This document shows, in pieces, positions 1-7,409 of a DNA stretch of 26,172 nucleotides. The translations under genes were made by a program, and so were the position numbers. The DNA comes from DATKZH01 sp964475955 (GTDB lineage Bacteria > Planctomycetota > Planctomycetia > Pirellulales > Thermoguttaceae): assembly GCA_964475955.1 (NCBI GenBank), contig CAYYZY010000110.1, positions 1 to 26,172 on the forward strand, in the 5' to 3' direction. Each line of letters opens with the position of its first letter. Positions within the stretch are counted from its first letter, which is position 1. The notes under the pieces are model-generated. The model did no database searches and was not told where the DNA came from. It saw only the letters and a list, made by a program, of their open reading frames with translations.

Positions 1-47
1 AACAACCCCACACTGCGGTTACCGGCGTAGAATGCCATTCCGTCCTA

Positions 48-89
48 CTTGGTTGCGACGGCGAGGCCGCGCTGAGCGTCGTAACAAGG
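48..89. repeat. Imperfect hairpin repeat just downstream of apbE
   Basis: Two arms pair imperfectly: CTTGGTTGCGACG near 48-60 and CGTCGTAACAAG near 77-88, around a GC-rich loop. It lies immediately past the apbE stop, so on the minus strand it could act as a terminator, but there is no T-run. It may instead be one more dispersed planctomycete palindrome. Nothing else is visible in bases 1-93. Confidence 0.4.
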
Positions 90-93
90 CATT

Positions 94-1140
94 TCACGGC
101 TCGAGCACGCGCTCGAACGCGGGCGTCGCCTTGTCGACGAGGCCGGTGTCGCGCTTGACGATGAACAATGCGGCCAGCTCGTGCTCGAGCGCCAAATTAT
201 ACCCGGCTTCCGGCCCCAGGACCATGAGGGCGGTGGCCCAGGCGTCGGCCCGCATGCACGAGGGGCCGACCACGGAGACGGAGGCCAGCCGGTGCGTGAT
301 CGGCCGGCCCGAGCGGGGGTCGAGGATGTGGGAGTAGCGCACGCCGTCCCGCTCGAAGTAGTTGCGGTAATCGCCCGAGGTGGCCACGGCGCGCCCGTCG
401 AGGGGGATCACCTGGTAGATCGATCGCGCGTCGGTGGCGGGCGACTCGACGGCGATCTGCCAGGGCTTGCCGTCGGGGTTGCGGCCGCGGGCGCGGACCT
501 CGCCGCCGACGTCGACCATGTAGTTCCGCACGCCGCGGTCTTCGAGATGCTCGGCGACGCGGTCGACGGCAAACCCCTTGGCGATGCCCGAAAGGTCGAT
601 CGACACGTCGGCCCGCCGCTTGCGCACGCCGGGCGGCGACGGGCGGACTTCGACCAGCTCCGGGCCGGTGCGGGCCTTCACCGCGTCGATCTCGGCCTGG
701 GAGGGGACGCGGTCGGCAGTCCGCTTGACCGGGCCGAAATTCCACAGGTTGACCAGCGGGGCGACGGTCACGTCGAACGCGCCGCCGGTCAGCTTGCCGA
801 TGCGGAGGGCTTCGTCGAGAACGGCCGCCGTCTCGTCCGAAACGGCGAACCAGTCGGACCCTTCGAACCGGTTGAGGCGGGAAAGCTCCGACTCGGGGTC
901 GTACGTCGACATCCGGCCTTCGAGCGTCTCGAGCCGGGCGACGACTTCCTGCTCGAGCATCGCCGCGTCGACGCCCGGCGGCGGCCCGGTCACCTTGACC
1001 GTGAACCACGTGCCCATCGTCGGGCCGGAGATGGCGATCACCCCCGGCGCCTGCTCGTCGGGCGCCCGGCAGCCGGGCCCGGACGCGAGTGCGAACGCCA
1101 GGCACAAGAGGAGCGCGACCGGGAATCGCAATCGACACAC
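94..1140 (-). CDS. apbE: FAD:protein FMN transferase (ApbE family), exported
   Basis: ApbE enzymes covalently attach FMN from FAD to a Ser/Thr of flavoprotein targets such as RnfG/NqrC subunits, outside the cytoplasmic membrane and with Mg2+. The 348-residue product has a hydrophobic leader (about 5-22) ending at Cys24. The sequence before that cysteine (GPGC) is a poor lipobox, so lipidation is uncertain. Family motifs seen in order: SGPTMGTWF (38-46), FDVTVAPLVNLWNFGP (122-137), DLSGIAKG (182-189), DVGGE (210-214), SGDYRNYF (255-262), HILDPRSG (271-278), and the metal-site stretch ADAWATAL with Asp299 and Thr303. Length is normal for the family. The start is a GTG preceded by GAGGAG nine bases upstream. 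It follows the DUF1598 gene by 33 bp on the same strand, so the two are probably co-transcribed. No Rnf/Nqr target lies in the window. Confidence 0.95.
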   Translation of the reverse strand: MCRLRFPVALLLCLAFALASGPGCRAPDEQAPGVIAISGPTMGTWFTVKVTGPPPGVDAAMLEQEVVARLETLEGRMSTYDPESELSRLNRFEGSDWFAVSDETAAVLDEALRIGKLTGGAFDVTVAPLVNLWNFGPVKRTADRVPSQAEIDAVKARTGPELVEVRPSPPGVRKRRADVSIDLSGIAKGFAVDRVAEHLEDRGVRNYMVDVGGEVRARGRNPDGKPWQIAVESPATDARSIYQVIPLDGRAVATSGDYRNYFERDGVRYSHILDPRSGRPITHRLASVSVVGPSCMRADAWATALMVLGPEAGYNLALEHELAALFIVKRDTGLVDKATPAFERVLEP

Positions 1141-1173
1141 GCGACGTCGCTCCTCATTCCTCGTGCCGGATCG

Positions 1174-2916
1174 TCAGTCCCACCACCAGGCGTCGGCCGG
1201 GAGATCCTCGGGCCGGGCCGCGTGGTGCGACTCGCTCAGGGCGCCGTATTGTTGCGTCTCGATCGCCTCCTTCGCAACCACCGGCGACGGATCGACGCGC
1301 ACGCCGCCGCTCACGCCGCCCAGCGTGTGGACCTGCTTGCCCGAACGGATCACGCGGTAGTTGGCCACCGTCTCGACGCTCTTGGGCGCCGCCCCCAGCT
1401 CGAGCGGGTAGGCGCCGTCGAGCGCGAAGGTCGTCGTCATGTGCCAGCCGACCTGGCCGGGCAGGTCCTCCTCGCGCATCAGGGCGGCCACCAGCGCGAG
1501 GTCGCACAGGTTCCGCAGCTCGGCGTAGACCGGGTAGCGCCGGGCCAGGGCGTCGAAATGCTCCGTGAAGCTCGCGGCGAACTGCCGGTTGAGCGGTTCC
1601 GACTGCCCGGTGTGCACGCGCTGCCCCTGGGCCGTGAGGAACTCGTTCTCGCTCTGCACCTGCACGCCCTGCCCGCACACGGCAAACGCCCCGCGGTCGC
1701 CGGTGGTTACCAGGGCGTCGTAGTTGAGCGTGAACCACCAGCGGAGCACGTCCATGGCCGGCGGGGCCTCACCGGGCCCGAGATCGACCAGCTCCAGGTA
1801 GCTCTTCACCCCCGGCACGCCCTCTTCCAGCCCCATGCCGACGAGCTTCATCCGGTAGTCGGCTTCGATCATCACCCGGGCGGCCCGGGTGCGCGGGTCG
1901 AGCCCGTAGAACTCGATGTCCTGCGTGCCGAGCGTCGAGCGCAGCCGCTCGATCCACGCTTTGCGATCGCCCGGCCGCTGGAAGCTGACCGGCTCGGCCA
2001 GCATGGCGTTGACCCGCGCCAAGCCTTCCTGCCGGGGCTTGATCAGGCATCCGAAGCGGGCGTCGGAGGCGCTCATCACGTGGCGGAAGACGACGACCAG
2101 GTCGTCGAGCCGCACGACCGGGCGGCCCGATCGGACGCTGAGGATGCGGTTCTCGCCGTCGGCCCGCCAATCGCCGGCCGGACCGGCCAGCACCAGGTCG
2201 CCCGACTGCGGGTAGACGAACACGTACTCGATCCGCTCCAGGCCGGCGAGCACGCGCATCGCTTCGCTCGGGGGTCGGCCCGCGGCCAGGCGGCGTTGGA
2301 CTTGGCGCTCCAGTCGCGGGAGCGAGACCTTGCGGAGCTTGGCGGCGCGGCGGACGTCGTCCCCTACGGCGCGTGCCCTGCTCGCCTCGCGCAGGGCCGC
2401 CAGTTCGCCCGAGTCGTCCCGGCGCACCAGCGGGCGCATCACGCCCTCGGGGTCGACCCAAACGCCGGTGGGGAACGGGGCGATCGACCCTACCCCGCCC
2501 ACGTCGTCCCAGGTATCGGGGGCGACCGTCGAGACGATCAGGTCGATGAGGCTGTCGAAGTCGGCCATGGCCGCGCCGCCCCGCCCTCCCAAGGGCTGGG
2601 CGCCGACGTCGGCGAAGGCTCGGGCCCGAACGCGGTCGTCGGCGATACGGCCGGCCGTCTCCAACGAGGAGTCGCGCGCCCCGGCCTGCGCCTGGGCCAA
2701 AGCGATCTGGGCCAGGGCGGCGTCGCGCCGAGCGGCGTCGGGAATTTGCCGGGCCGCCGCCAACGCGGGACCGAACTCGCCCGCGCCGAGCAGATCCTGA
2801 ATCGCCGGCCCTTGGGCGAAGGCCCCTACGGCCGAGGCCCACAACAAGAACGCGGCAACCAGCAGCCTGACCGGGGCCGCTGGGGGCGAAGCCCCTGTTT
2901 CACGTCGCCTCAACAT
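1174..2916 (-). CDS. DUF1598 domain protein, secreted (planctomycete family)
   Basis: The product is 580 residues with an N-terminal signal sequence (basic start, hydrophobic core about 16-33, cleavage likely near AFAQ). An Ala-rich helical stretch of short repeats (about 40-110) resembles a TPR-like segment. The long remainder matches what I know of DUF1598: phrases such as IEYVFVYPQSGDLVLAGPAG, FGCLIKPRQEGL and a C-terminal GVSGGVRVDP. The function of the family is unknown. The reading frame stays open upstream to 3807, but the ATG at 2916 is the better start: GGAGGTGA lies five bases before it and the leader begins there. The longer version would also overlap the divergent gene at 3364. 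It precedes apbE by 33 bp on the same strand, which suggests an exported or envelope role for both. Confidence 0.85.
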   Translation of the reverse strand: MLRRRETGASPPAAPVRLLVAAFLLWASAVGAFAQGPAIQDLLGAGEFGPALAAARQIPDAARRDAALAQIALAQAQAGARDSSLETAGRIADDRVRARAFADVGAQPLGGRGGAAMADFDSLIDLIVSTVAPDTWDDVGGVGSIAPFPTGVWVDPEGVMRPLVRRDDSGELAALREASRARAVGDDVRRAAKLRKVSLPRLERQVQRRLAAGRPPSEAMRVLAGLERIEYVFVYPQSGDLVLAGPAGDWRADGENRILSVRSGRPVVRLDDLVVVFRHVMSASDARFGCLIKPRQEGLARVNAMLAEPVSFQRPGDRKAWIERLRSTLGTQDIEFYGLDPRTRAARVMIEADYRMKLVGMGLEEGVPGVKSYLELVDLGPGEAPPAMDVLRWWFTLNYDALVTTGDRGAFAVCGQGVQVQSENEFLTAQGQRVHTGQSEPLNRQFAASFTEHFDALARRYPVYAELRNLCDLALVAALMREEDLPGQVGWHMTTTFALDGAYPLELGAAPKSVETVANYRVIRSGKQVHTLGGVSGGVRVDPSPVVAKEAIETQQYGALSESHHAARPEDLPADAWWWD

Positions 2917-3363
2917 GGCTCTCACCTCCGTTCCGAAAGAGGAGTGCGCGTCGGAAAAAACGCAAAACGCGCCAGAAACCGCGGAACGTGGGGCACGTTT
3001 CCAACGTGCCCACAACCCAATGGCACGTTGGAAACCTGCCCCACGACATGCGCGCACCAGGCGCGCATCATCACGGTCAGAGGCTCTACCCCTCAATATC
3101 GACAAGATGACCAATCCTGCAAGCCTTTGGCCTATGCCTTCTAAGGGGACGATGTCCCCCTCTGTCGACGGGCTCGCAAGGATCCTCCTACCTTGCCAAC
3201 GGGGTGCGTCGAGCCGCGATTCTGGTAGACTGGTCGGCACCATGGGAAACGGGGAGGCAGCTCCCCTGTCGGCTCCCGCGAGGGCCGGCATCCCTTCCGC
3301 TTGGCCTCCCGAAATGCGGTTCGGCGCAGGCGATCCCTCGAAAAACGTTGAGGTAAGATAGCG
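2917..3363. other. Divergent intergenic region with two hairpin repeats
   Basis: There is no convincing gene here; reading frames crossing it lack initiation signals and family features. It must hold the promoters of the divergent DUF1598 and 3364 genes. A possible extended -10 (TGGTAGACT, 3223-3231) points to the plus-strand pair but has no clear -35. Apart from the large inverted repeat at 2988-3044, a small hairpin GGGGAC-GAT-GTCCCC sits at 3145-3159. GAGGT at 3350-3354 is the ribosome site of the next gene. Confidence 0.5.
2988..3044. repeat. Inverted repeat, 23-bp arms with one mismatch
   Basis: The arms are 2988-3010 (begins GTGGGGCACGTTTCC) and 3022-3044 (begins GGCACGTTGGAAACC), reverse complements with one mismatch, around an 11-base loop. 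The long stem lies in the divergent promoter region, so it is not an ordinary terminator. It looks like a dispersed palindromic element. Confidence 0.8.
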
Positions 3364-3831
3364 ATGGCCAAAGAAGTCCTCCGAAGGTCGGCCCGCGATA
3401 ACCGGTATTTGCACAAGGACTTCCACGGCGCTTTGAGCGTCGGCCTGGAGTACCTCGAAGATCGGTTCGGCGAGGAGGCCGTTCGCGAGTACCTGCGTCA
3501 GTTTGCCCGGGCGTACTACGCGCCGCTCACCGCCGATCTCAAGCGCCGCGGCCTGGTGGCCTTGAAAGAGTACTTCGCCGAATTGTACGAGGAGGAGGGG
3601 GGCGAGGTGCGCATCAGGCTGAGCGAGGACGAGCTTCGCATCGAGGTCGCGAAGTGCCCCGCCGTCACGCACATGCGCGCGCGAGGATACCCCGTCGCCC
3701 GGCTCTTCCGCGAAACCACCCGAACGGTCAACGAGACGATCTGCGAAGGCACCCCCTACTCGGCGGAGTTGCTCGACTACGAGCACGGCACCGGGCGGGG
3801 CGTCCAACGCTTCCGCCGGAGCGACGCATGA
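3364..3831 (+). CDS. Small cysteine-motif protein, possibly ATC-hydrolase-like (first of pair)
   Basis: This 155-residue soluble protein has no signal peptide or membrane segment. An N-terminal helical part (about 20-78, many Tyr/Phe/Glu) is followed by a strand-like segment ending in a Cys-Pro motif (IEVAKCPAVTHMR, Cys98-Pro99), a second helix and Cys127 (NETICEGTPY). The layout of helical N-half, strand and CP motif resembles the L-2-amino-thiazoline-4-carboxylic acid hydrolase-like family, but that is a guess from pattern. The next protein shares the same layout, so the two look like divergent paralogues, perhaps partners. The start ATG has GAGGT nine bases upstream. The stop overlaps the next start as ATGA, indicating translational coupling. 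Confidence 0.75.
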   Translation: MAKEVLRRSARDNRYLHKDFHGALSVGLEYLEDRFGEEAVREYLRQFARAYYAPLTADLKRRGLVALKEYFAELYEEEGGEVRIRLSEDELRIEVAKCPAVTHMRARGYPVARLFRETTRTVNETICEGTPYSAELLDYEHGTGRGVQRFRRSDA

Positions 3832-4268
3832 TCCCCTGCACCGACTTCATCCCGGCTTACAGCGAGCTGTTCAAATTCCTCGAACAACAGGGCGGCGCCC
3901 GGGCGGTCGAGGATTTCTGGCGCTACCTTTCCGACCGCTACCTGGGCGATCTTCGCAGCGCGGTCGCGGAGCACGGCTTGCGCGGCTGTTGGCTCTACTG
4001 GAACCACACCCTCAACGAAGAGGCCGCCGACTTCACCATGGAGCTGGATGAAGAAGCGGGCCTGTTCCGGATCACCATGCACCACTGTCCCTCGATGGGA
4101 AGGCTGCTGGAGTCCGACCGCGTCGAGCCGTACCACGACTACTGCCGCCACTGCGACGTGCTCTACCGCCGCGTGCTCGAACCGCTGGGGTTCGACTACG
4201 ATCTCGACATGTCGCGCTCCGCCGAGGCGAAGTGCGTCCTGACGGTCCGACCGAGCGGCGCCGCCTGA
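3828..4268 (+). CDS. Small cysteine-rich protein, possibly ATC-hydrolase-like (second of pair)
   Basis: The 146-residue product has an N-terminal helical region (8-65), a strand-like stretch, a Cys-Pro motif (MHHCPSMGRL, Cys87-Pro88), then YHDYCRHCDVLYRR (Cys106, Cys109-Asp110) and a late cysteine (AKCVLTVRP, Cys136). CP followed by YCxxCD and a C-terminal cysteine is the pattern I associate with ATC-hydrolase-like small proteins. A metal-binding or redox role is equally possible from the Cys/His content. The start is the ATG overlapping the upstream stop by four bases; the frame is open further upstream but only inside the preceding gene. Both proteins of the pair share helix-strand-CP order but little sequence identity. 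Substrate unknown. Confidence 0.75.
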   Translation: MIPCTDFIPAYSELFKFLEQQGGARAVEDFWRYLSDRYLGDLRSAVAEHGLRGCWLYWNHTLNEEAADFTMELDEEAGLFRITMHHCPSMGRLLESDRVEPYHDYCRHCDVLYRRVLEPLGFDYDLDMSRSAEAKCVLTVRPSGAA

Positions 4269-4623
4269 TGAAGGACTTCACGGCGTAAGCTCGCCACGCG
4301 GCGGCGGAAGTCCGCCGCGCAACCGTCGGGGCTTGCCCGACGTCGCTCTCCCGCCGGGCCGATTGAAGCGAATGCGCCCGACCTGCGGCTCGACGGCTTG
4401 GCTTGAAAGGTCCTTTGGTAAGCATTCTTGTGAGAGCATTCACCGCAGCAGTGGCCGCGGCCCGATCGCGCTTGCCTCGGCACCCTCATGACGTACGCTT
4501 GCTGCGGATGCTCGGGCCGTCGGCGGCGACCGGGCTTTCCCCGCGCCGGGAAGACAGCGGCTTGCCGGCCCAGCCGTTTCGTCGCCGCCCGGCCGCACCC
4601 GGCGACAAGATCGAGTGGGAACC
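4269..4623. other. Intergenic region with small GC hairpins
   Basis: I see no gene. Two hairpins lie close after the preceding stop: GCGGCGGA-AG-TCCGCCGC (4301-4318) and CGTCGGG-GCTTG-CCCGACG (4324-4342). Neither is followed by a T-run; they may still end transcription of the small-protein pair or be dispersed repeats. A TTGAAA (near 4402) has no matching -10 at the right distance, so no promoter is called for the downstream regulator. Confidence 0.45.
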
Positions 4624-5937
4624 ATGGCAGAAAGATCCCAGAACCATCACACGTCGCCCGACGAGTCGGAGAGCCCGGCGACCTGGGCGACCGAAGCGGC
4701 CGCCGTGCGGCCAGCGGAGCGGCCCGCGCCGGAACGGCCGGGGAGCTTGGACGACACGGCTCCCCGGGTGTTGATCGTCGACGACGATCCCAGCGTCCGC
4801 CGTCTGCTTCGGGCGGTGCTTGCCTTCGACCACGCGCTCGAAGAGGCCTCGACCGGGGAAGAGGCCCTGGAAAAGCTCCCCGAATTCGCCCCCGGCGTGG
4901 TCCTTCTCGACATCATGATGCCCGGCATCGACGGCCACGAAACCTGCCGACGCATCAAGCACGGCCCCCACGGCGTGGGCGTCCAGGTGATCGTCGTCTC
5001 GGCCAATTCTTCGCGGGAAGAGCAGATCCGCGCCTTCGAGGCGGGCGCCGACGACTATCTGGTCAAGCCCTTCGATCCGCAGGACCTGCGCTCCCGGGTG
5101 CGGCTCCACTTCCAACTGCGCGGCGCCGTCGGCCGCGTGACCGACATCCGCAGCCAGATCACCTCCCACAACTCGCAGGTCAAGCAGTTGGCCGCGCAGC
5201 GGGCCCGGGAGATCATCGCCACGCAGGACGTCGCCGTCTTCGCGCTGGCCAAGCTGGCCGAATCGCGCGATCAGGAAACGGCCGGGCATCTCACCCGGAT
5301 GCGCGCCTACTCGCAGCTCCTTGCCGAGGAGCTCGCCCAAACCGGCCCCTACACCGGTTACATCGACCAGCCGTTCCTCGACGATCTCTACCGTTCGAGC
5401 CCGCTGCACGACGTGGGCAAGGTCGGAATCCGCGACGAAATCCTGCTCAAGCCCGGCCCGCTCACCGACGACGAGTTCGCGATCATGCAGCAACACGTCG
5501 TCATCGGCGCGAACATCCTCGATGAGGCCGTCCTCGGCACCCCCTGCGGCGGCTTCCTCGCCATGGCTTCCCTGATCGCCAGGTTCCACCACGAGCGGTT
5601 CGACGGAAAGGGGTACCTGGCCGGGCTGGTGGGCACGGAAATCCCCCTCTGCGCCCGAATCGTCGCCGTCGCCGACGTCTACGACGCCCTCACCTCCGTG
5701 CGGCCGTACAAGGCGGCCTGCTCGCCCCAGCACGCCCTGGAAATCATCGACTTCGATTCGGGTCGCCACTTCGACCCCGCGGTCGTCCAGGCCCTGCACG
5801 CCCGCTGGCACGACTTCCTCCGCGTGCAGCGCGAGCACGCAGGCGACTTCCTTCTGACCAACGGGGCGATGTCCTTCCGCGAGTTCGACTCCGCACAGCT
5901 CGCCCTCGGCGCGCTGGGAAGCCCCGGCCTCGCGTAG
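4624..5937 (+). CDS. Response regulator with HD-GYP-type phosphodiesterase domain
   Basis: This is a 437-residue cytoplasmic two-domain signalling protein. After a disordered Ala/Glu/Pro N-tail comes a receiver domain (about 48-165) with acidic DDD at 53-55, phospho-acceptor Asp96 (LLDIMMPG) and Lys148 (VKPFD). A helical linker leads to an HD-GYP domain (about 198-400): HD at 262-263 (LHDVGKVGI), His291, HHERFDG at 322-328 and ADVYDALTS near 350-358. HD-GYP enzymes hydrolyse cyclic-di-GMP, and phosphorylation of such receivers usually controls output. The signature GYP loop reads GYL (330-332). The metal-ligand histidines and aspartates look intact, so activity may persist. No histidine kinase is adjacent. 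An in-frame GTG nine bases upstream (4615) is an alternative start. Confidence 0.92.
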   Translation: MAERSQNHHTSPDESESPATWATEAAAVRPAERPAPERPGSLDDTAPRVLIVDDDPSVRRLLRAVLAFDHALEEASTGEEALEKLPEFAPGVVLLDIMMPGIDGHETCRRIKHGPHGVGVQVIVVSANSSREEQIRAFEAGADDYLVKPFDPQDLRSRVRLHFQLRGAVGRVTDIRSQITSHNSQVKQLAAQRAREIIATQDVAVFALAKLAESRDQETAGHLTRMRAYSQLLAEELAQTGPYTGYIDQPFLDDLYRSSPLHDVGKVGIRDEILLKPGPLTDDEFAIMQQHVVIGANILDEAVLGTPCGGFLAMASLIARFHHERFDGKGYLAGLVGTEIPLCARIVAVADVYDALTSVRPYKAACSPQHALEIIDFDSGRHFDPAVVQALHARWHDFLRVQREHAGDFLLTNGAMSFREFDSAQLALGALGSPGLA

Positions 5938-5962
5938 TCGATGGTCGAATCGGACGGCGGTC

Positions 5963-6069
5963 GGTGCTCGTCGTGACCCGGTTTACCGGATCTACCCGGT
6001 GCTCGTAGCGACCCGATTCATCGGGTCCACCGAGCAGCCCTTCTGCCCGCCGGACCGCATGGATGCGGG
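5963..6069. repeat. Tandem copies of a GTGACCCG-type dispersed repeat
   Basis: Two adjacent units begin GGTGCTCGTCGTGACCCG (5963-5980) and GGTGCTCGTAGCGACCCG (5998-6015). They continue with GTTTACCGGATCTACC and ATTCATCGGGTCCACC. A short hairpin-like GACCGCATGGATGCGGG follows at 6053-6069. The same elements recur in order at 6313-6384, so this is a two-part repeat (an ATTCATCGGG half and a CCGCATNNATGCGG half). Confidence 0.7.
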
Positions 6070-6126
6070 CACCGAATCCCCGTGCGCGATTCGGCGGCCG
6101 CCCTGGGATTTGGCGGAAAACAGGTA

Positions 6127-6185
6127 GGGTGGGTGCTCGCCACCCACGCGGAGACCACGGTCTTCCGGCGTGCTTGCAAGCACGC
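6127..6185. repeat. Paired palindromes
   Basis: GGGTGG and CCACCC (6127-6132 and 6140-6145) form a short hairpin. A perfect 18-bp palindrome, GCGTGCTTGCAAGCACGC, follows at 6168-6185. The unit fits the pattern of intergenic palindromic elements rather than an operator, because it is about 390 bp from the next start codon. Confidence 0.6.
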
Positions 6186-6312
6186 ACCCAGTTCGCCCTG
6201 CCTCGACCGCCGGGCCGCCGGGAGAAACACGCGGGTTGAGCAATCGGGGGGCTACCGCCGGGCCGGCGATGTGTGGTAGATTCGTGCGCGCTTACACGGA
6301 TTGTTCTCGCGC

Positions 6313-6384
6313 GCTCGTAGTGACCCGATTCATCGGGGCCCGACGGCCCGGACCGACTTCCGACCGCATGAATGCGGTCACTAC
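6313..6384. repeat. Third copy of the ATTCATCGGG / CCGCATGAATGCGG repeat
   Basis: GCTCGTAGTGACCCGATTCATCGGGG (6313-6338) is close to the unit at 6000-6024, and GACCGCATGAATGCGGTC (6362-6379) is the palindromic second half. The outer ends GTAGTGACC and GGTCACTAC are also reverse complements, so the whole element can fold as a hairpin of about 70 bases. Confidence 0.7.
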
Positions 6385-6572
6385 CAACGTCCCAGGAACG
6401 ATCCGCGCTAACGGGCACCGCCGCAGGTGCGAGGGAAGGACGACTTGAAGCCGAGCACGGCGCGTGGAAACCGCAGCAGGACTTCCGCAATCGCAACCGG
6501 AGGCGCCGGTGGCGACGGCGAGCAGCCACTGCCATTTCCCATCCGCCGTCCAGACGAAGAAAGGAGTTCGCG

Positions 6573-7394
6573 ATGGCCAAGTCCACGCGAGGTCGCCGCC
6601 GCCCCGCGAAGAAGGCGGCGAAGTCGGCCAGCCGATTCACCGCCACGCAGGGCCAGTACCTGGCCTACCTCCGTCTGTATCGAAAGCTGCATCGCCGCAG
6701 CCCCTCGGAGACCGAGATCGCCCAGTACTTCCGCGTGTCGCCTCCCAGCGCCCACCAGATGATCGTCAAGCTGGAGGAGAAGGGGCTCATCACGCGCGAG
6801 CCGGGCGTGCCGCGGTCCATCCGAATCGCGGTGCCCAAGGACCAGATCCCGGACCTGGAAGATCGGGAAGACGAGGCCGACCAGGCGCAGGCGGCGGCCG
6901 CTTCCCGAGCCCGGCCGGCCGGTTCCCGGCCCACACGGCTTTACACGTTGCAGGTCTTCCTGATCGGAGGTCCCGTGCCCGAGGAGTTCGGCGGTCAAGA
7001 GATCCGCCGCGACATCCAGATCCGCGGCGACCAGACCCTCGAAGCCCTGCACCGCGCGATCTTCCAGGCGTACAACCGCTGGGACGAACACTTCTACGAA
7101 TTCCAGTTCGGCAAGAGGCCGCACGACCCCCAGGGCAAGCGCTACGTGTTGCCCCAGATGCTCGCCCAGGAGGGCGACGACCCGACGATCGCCGGCGACG
7201 TCACCCGGACCACCATCGACTCCCTGGGCCTCAAGGTCGACCAGCCCTTCGGCTACTGGTTCGACTACGGCGACGATTGGTGGCACCAGATCGACGTCGA
7301 GGCGATCGAAGAAAAGGCGCCCAGGGGAAGGTTTCCGCGCGTGACCAAGCGGGTCGGAAAGAGCCCGCCCCAGTACCCTGAAGAGGAATGTTGA
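6573..7394 (+). CDS. LexA-type winged helix fused to pRiA4b ORF-3-like domain
   Basis: The protein is 273 residues. A Lys/Arg-rich tail (1-20) precedes a winged helix-turn-helix (about 22-88) that reads like the LexA DNA-binding domain (YLAYLRLYRKLHRRSPSETE, VSPPSAHQMIVKLEEKGLI), but no LexA peptidase domain follows. After an acidic/Ala linker (90-118) comes a plasmid pRiA4b ORF-3-like domain (about 122-273) with its hallmark FDYGDDWWH (230-238) and a Cys-terminated PPQYPEEEC tail. The function of that domain is not established; relatives are often linked to mobile DNA. AAGGAG lies six bases before the ATG. The next gene starts 15 bp after the stop, so the two form an operon. The fusion suggests a DNA-binding regulator whose C-domain senses or recruits something. 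Confidence 0.9.
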   Translation: MAKSTRGRRRPAKKAAKSASRFTATQGQYLAYLRLYRKLHRRSPSETEIAQYFRVSPPSAHQMIVKLEEKGLITREPGVPRSIRIAVPKDQIPDLEDREDEADQAQAAAASRARPAGSRPTRLYTLQVFLIGGPVPEEFGGQEIRRDIQIRGDQTLEALHRAIFQAYNRWDEHFYEFQFGKRPHDPQGKRYVLPQMLAQEGDDPTIAGDVTRTTIDSLGLKVDQPFGYWFDYGDDWWHQIDVEAIEEKAPRGRFPRVTKRVGKSPPQYPEEEC

Positions 7395-7409
7395 CGAGGA
7401 CGAAGAACC

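Larger units (their letters stand above)
5938..6572. other. Repeat-rich intergenic region
   Basis: No gene can be supported; open frames here have no ribosome sites and are built from repeat sequence. It contains at least three copies of a short repeat and two perfect or near-perfect palindromes, described separately. AAGGAG at 6561-6566 is the ribosome site of the following gene. No convincing promoter was found, though one should exist for that operon. Confidence 0.5.

Noticed and set aside
181..3144. 987-residue plus-strand open frame opposite apbE and DUF1598
   Set aside because: It is antisense to two well-supported genes, His/Arg/Gly/Ala-biased as expected of GC-rich shadow frames, with no recognisable domain.
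1174..3807. DUF1598 frame extended to 877 residues
   Set aside because: The first 297 residues are unlike the family, overlap the divergent gene at 3364 antisense, and lack a ribosome site; the signal peptide and GGAGGTGA mark 2916 as the start.
6573..6840. A complete LexA repressor
   Set aside because: Only the winged-helix domain matches; the Ser/Lys peptidase domain and the Ala-Gly cleavage site are absent and replaced by the ORF-3-like domain.
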